The position numbers and the translations under genes are program-made. Below are positions 61,906-64,000 of a stretch of 64,000 nt of DNA, piece by piece. Numbering within the stretch: position 1 is the stretch's first letter; each line of letters begins with the position of its first letter. The notes under the pieces are model-generated. The model saw only the letters and a list, made by a program, of their open reading frames with translations. It was not told where the DNA came from and made no database searches. The DNA is taken from the NCBI RefSeq assembly GCF_023053635.1, contig NC_086178.1, positions 91,124,226-91,188,225 of the forward strand, in the 5' to 3' direction. This DNA is from Elgaria multicarinata webbii (taxonomy: Eukaryota; Chordata; Lepidosauria; Squamata; Anguidae).

Positions 61906-62963
61906 TTGCTCCCATCTGTTGTGTTTTATGACTGGCTCTGGCTCTAGGAGGTTGGGAAGCGGATTACGCAGGAAGGAGTGAGCCAGTGGAAGCGGGGCAC
62001 TGCTATGCCTGATGCTGCTGCATTCACAGATAGATGATTCATTCAGCCACAGATCAACAGCAAAGATTCCCATTCAGGGAAGGATCTGGAAACTGGTTGT
62101 GTCAAAATATGTCGCATTCACAAGATGTCTAGTGACGACTGCAAATTACACATGTCCATGGGAAGAATCAAGTGCGAAGTCCCTTGCTCCCCTCCAGGGA
62201 AGGGCGAAGCAGCTCTTTGCTTTCTCCACTTAAAATATCAAGTCATTCCCTAACGAGGAGTGCTGATTCTGACCAGGCGTAGTGCCAAGACAGAAAAAAG
62301 CAAACAGAAACTTGTTCAAGTCAAAGATCACTTTGATAAGCCTGAAACTTTTGAGGAAATGCCAGCATTTTCCCTTTTATGTTGTGTTTTTTTTTGATGC
62401 AACTCACTGAAAGCTTGGCTTCACATAGACACCCAAGTCCCTTTTAAGAAGTCTAGGATATGCTCCTGTCATCATCCCTTTTTTCATTATAGGTCTTATT
62501 TGTATAAATAACAACGGGGAATAATTACAGCTCTGATTTGTTGGTGATCTGGGAAGTAATCAGCCAGGGCTTTTGTGTAACACTGTCATCTCTCACAGTG
62601 CTCTGCAGCAGAAATCGAGTCACTCGAGAATCTCTGCTTTCCTCTAAAGGATCCAAGTTTCTAGTCCTTTGGCTAGCTGCAAAAACAGGGCTCAGATGTG
62701 TGTGGGCAATGCCTGTGCCTGTTTTCATGAGTGAATGTTGTTTGAATGCAACTCATATACTTGGGCCTTCTGTGTGAAACAGTGGTGGCCAAACTTTTCC
62801 ACAAGATGCGAAAAATCAGGCACAGTGCCCCTTTCGAACACGAGGGTGCCTGTGTAGCCTCCCTTATCTGCCTTAGGGTGGCTTTGTCTCTAGTTTACTA
62901 GGTAAAGAAGGGGCGCAACAGCACAGCCTAGGAAAGGCAGGCCGGACCCTGAATCCTCCTGCT
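61906..62963. other. Upstream flank, nothing recognised
   Basis: Unique-looking sequence without coding or repeat signals I can name. Confidence 0.45.
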
Positions 62964-62971
62964 CCTGTTCA

Positions 62972-63111
62972 ACAGGGCTGGAGAACCTGTGGAATTCCAG
63001 ATGTTGTTGGACTCCAACTCCCATCATCCTCAGCCAATTGGCCATGCTTGTTGGGGCAGATGGGAGTTGGAAATCCAAAAACACCTGGAGGGCCACAGAT
63101 TCCCCATCCCT
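62972..63111. mobile_element. hAT-like MITE, family A (copy 11)
   Basis: The ends 'acagggctggagaacctgtg' and 'ccacagattccccatccctg' are inverted. The flanks CCTGTTCA (62964-62971) and GCTGTTCA (63112-63119) match at 7 of 8. Confidence 0.78.
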
Positions 63112-63119
63112 GCTGTTCA

Positions 63120-64000
63120 GGCATGCTATAAGTTCCCACCACATTTTCCACCTCTAGCTACAGATATGAAGGCCTGGGTGTGGGTGGGTGTGGTGACATT
63201 GGAAAATGTTGTTTCTTTCCTGAAAAACTGGGAAAACAGAACAGTTTTGGATTATGAAATATTTTCTTTCAGGATTTAAGAAAAGGGTGTTTATATATTG
63301 TTCCCCAGCATTCACACAAGCAAATGTTTCATGTAAAAACAAACAAACAACCCACTGTGATGTAATGCAACAGCATATGGATTATCCCATCTGTTTCTTT
63401 TTTGAAAAAAAATAACTTTGAGACTTGGGTCTATAGAACTCAGTGCCACAGTTTTTAATAAAGTTCTCAATTAGACCTCACCACTACAGAATGTTGCTTT
63501 GGCTATAAAACATTTTAACTGCTGACACTAGAATAAACCCTCTCTTTCTAAAGGAAACTCAGTAGCCTGGTACCTTATCGTATCGCATAGAGACAACCAT
63601 TCAAAATGAAACAAAAATAAGATGTTCATTAATGGAAGTTATTTACAAAAGTGAGTAAAATGTCACTCTTCAAATAGTAGGCTAAAATTGCTTAAAGATT
63701 TTTAAATTAAATATGGCTGCTTAACCTTTATCTAAGTAGACTAATTCCCAGCTAAATAAAATTGCAATAGCTTTTTGTTTCAGATAAGATTTTCCTATAG
63801 TCCACCCCACAAACAGAAACAAGTTTAGGAATTTCCCTAAATTTCCTTACAAACAGGACCAGTTGCTGTCTTCCTCTGCTTGCAGTTCTTTCTGTTTCTT
63901 CTGGCTTCTAGGATGATTCAGATGTTTCAGAGACTACTTGTTGAAGTTCCCTCTAGTCAGACATAAATTGTCAACCTAAAATATTTTATGTATAACTTGT
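63120..64000. other. Window end, nothing recognised
   Basis: AT-rich sequence with no gene, repeat or regulatory signal that I can support. Confidence 0.45.

Overview
This is a vertebrate nuclear window. It most likely comes from a squamate reptile, judged from its repeats: tRNA-derived SINEs with a Bov-B-like 3' part, L2/CR1-type LINE tails, and many short palindromic hAT-like elements. Coding sequence is a small fraction and sits in short exons with GT-AG (once GC-AG) introns. I see no prokaryotic genes, tRNA genes, rRNA genes, CRISPR arrays or viral fossils.

Two host genes are present and converge. (1) On the + strand, 1007-18129 holds the last nine coding exons of ADAMTS14, a procollagen N-proteinase of the ADAMTS2/3/14 group. 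They cover the end of the Cys-rich domain, spacer, three C-terminal thrombospondin repeats, PLAC domain and Ser/Pro-rich tail; the 5' part lies outside the window. (2) On the - strand, 57056 down to 29241 holds a complete 18-exon gene of the microsomal triglyceride transfer protein family. All exon phases join and give an 883-residue protein with a signal peptide. It follows human MTTP from end to end but is clearly divergent, so I call it an MTTP-like paralog. One intron appears to use a GC donor, and a poly(A) signal starts five bases after the stop codon.

The two 3' ends are about 10-11 kb apart (about 18.1-29.2 kb). That intergenic stretch holds the ADAMTS14 3' UTR, inverted-repeat elements, a GC-rich 657-bp element with an internal hairpin, and LINE fragments. 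From 57.1 to 64 kb is the upstream flank of the MTTP-like gene, made of repeats with no gene recognised.

The most distinctive non-genic signal is a short transposon family. Its termini read GGCATGTCTA, and five copies are flanked by 5-bp target duplications that all fit CNNNG (CCTAG, CTGAG, CCCTG, CTCAG, CTCAG). Several other palindromic families carry 8-bp duplications typical of hAT transposons. One copy is a perfect 130-bp palindrome inside an ADAMTS14 intron.

Exon boundaries were read by eye from splice signals, reading frame and remembered human protein sequences. Repeat family names are from memory and are marked as such.
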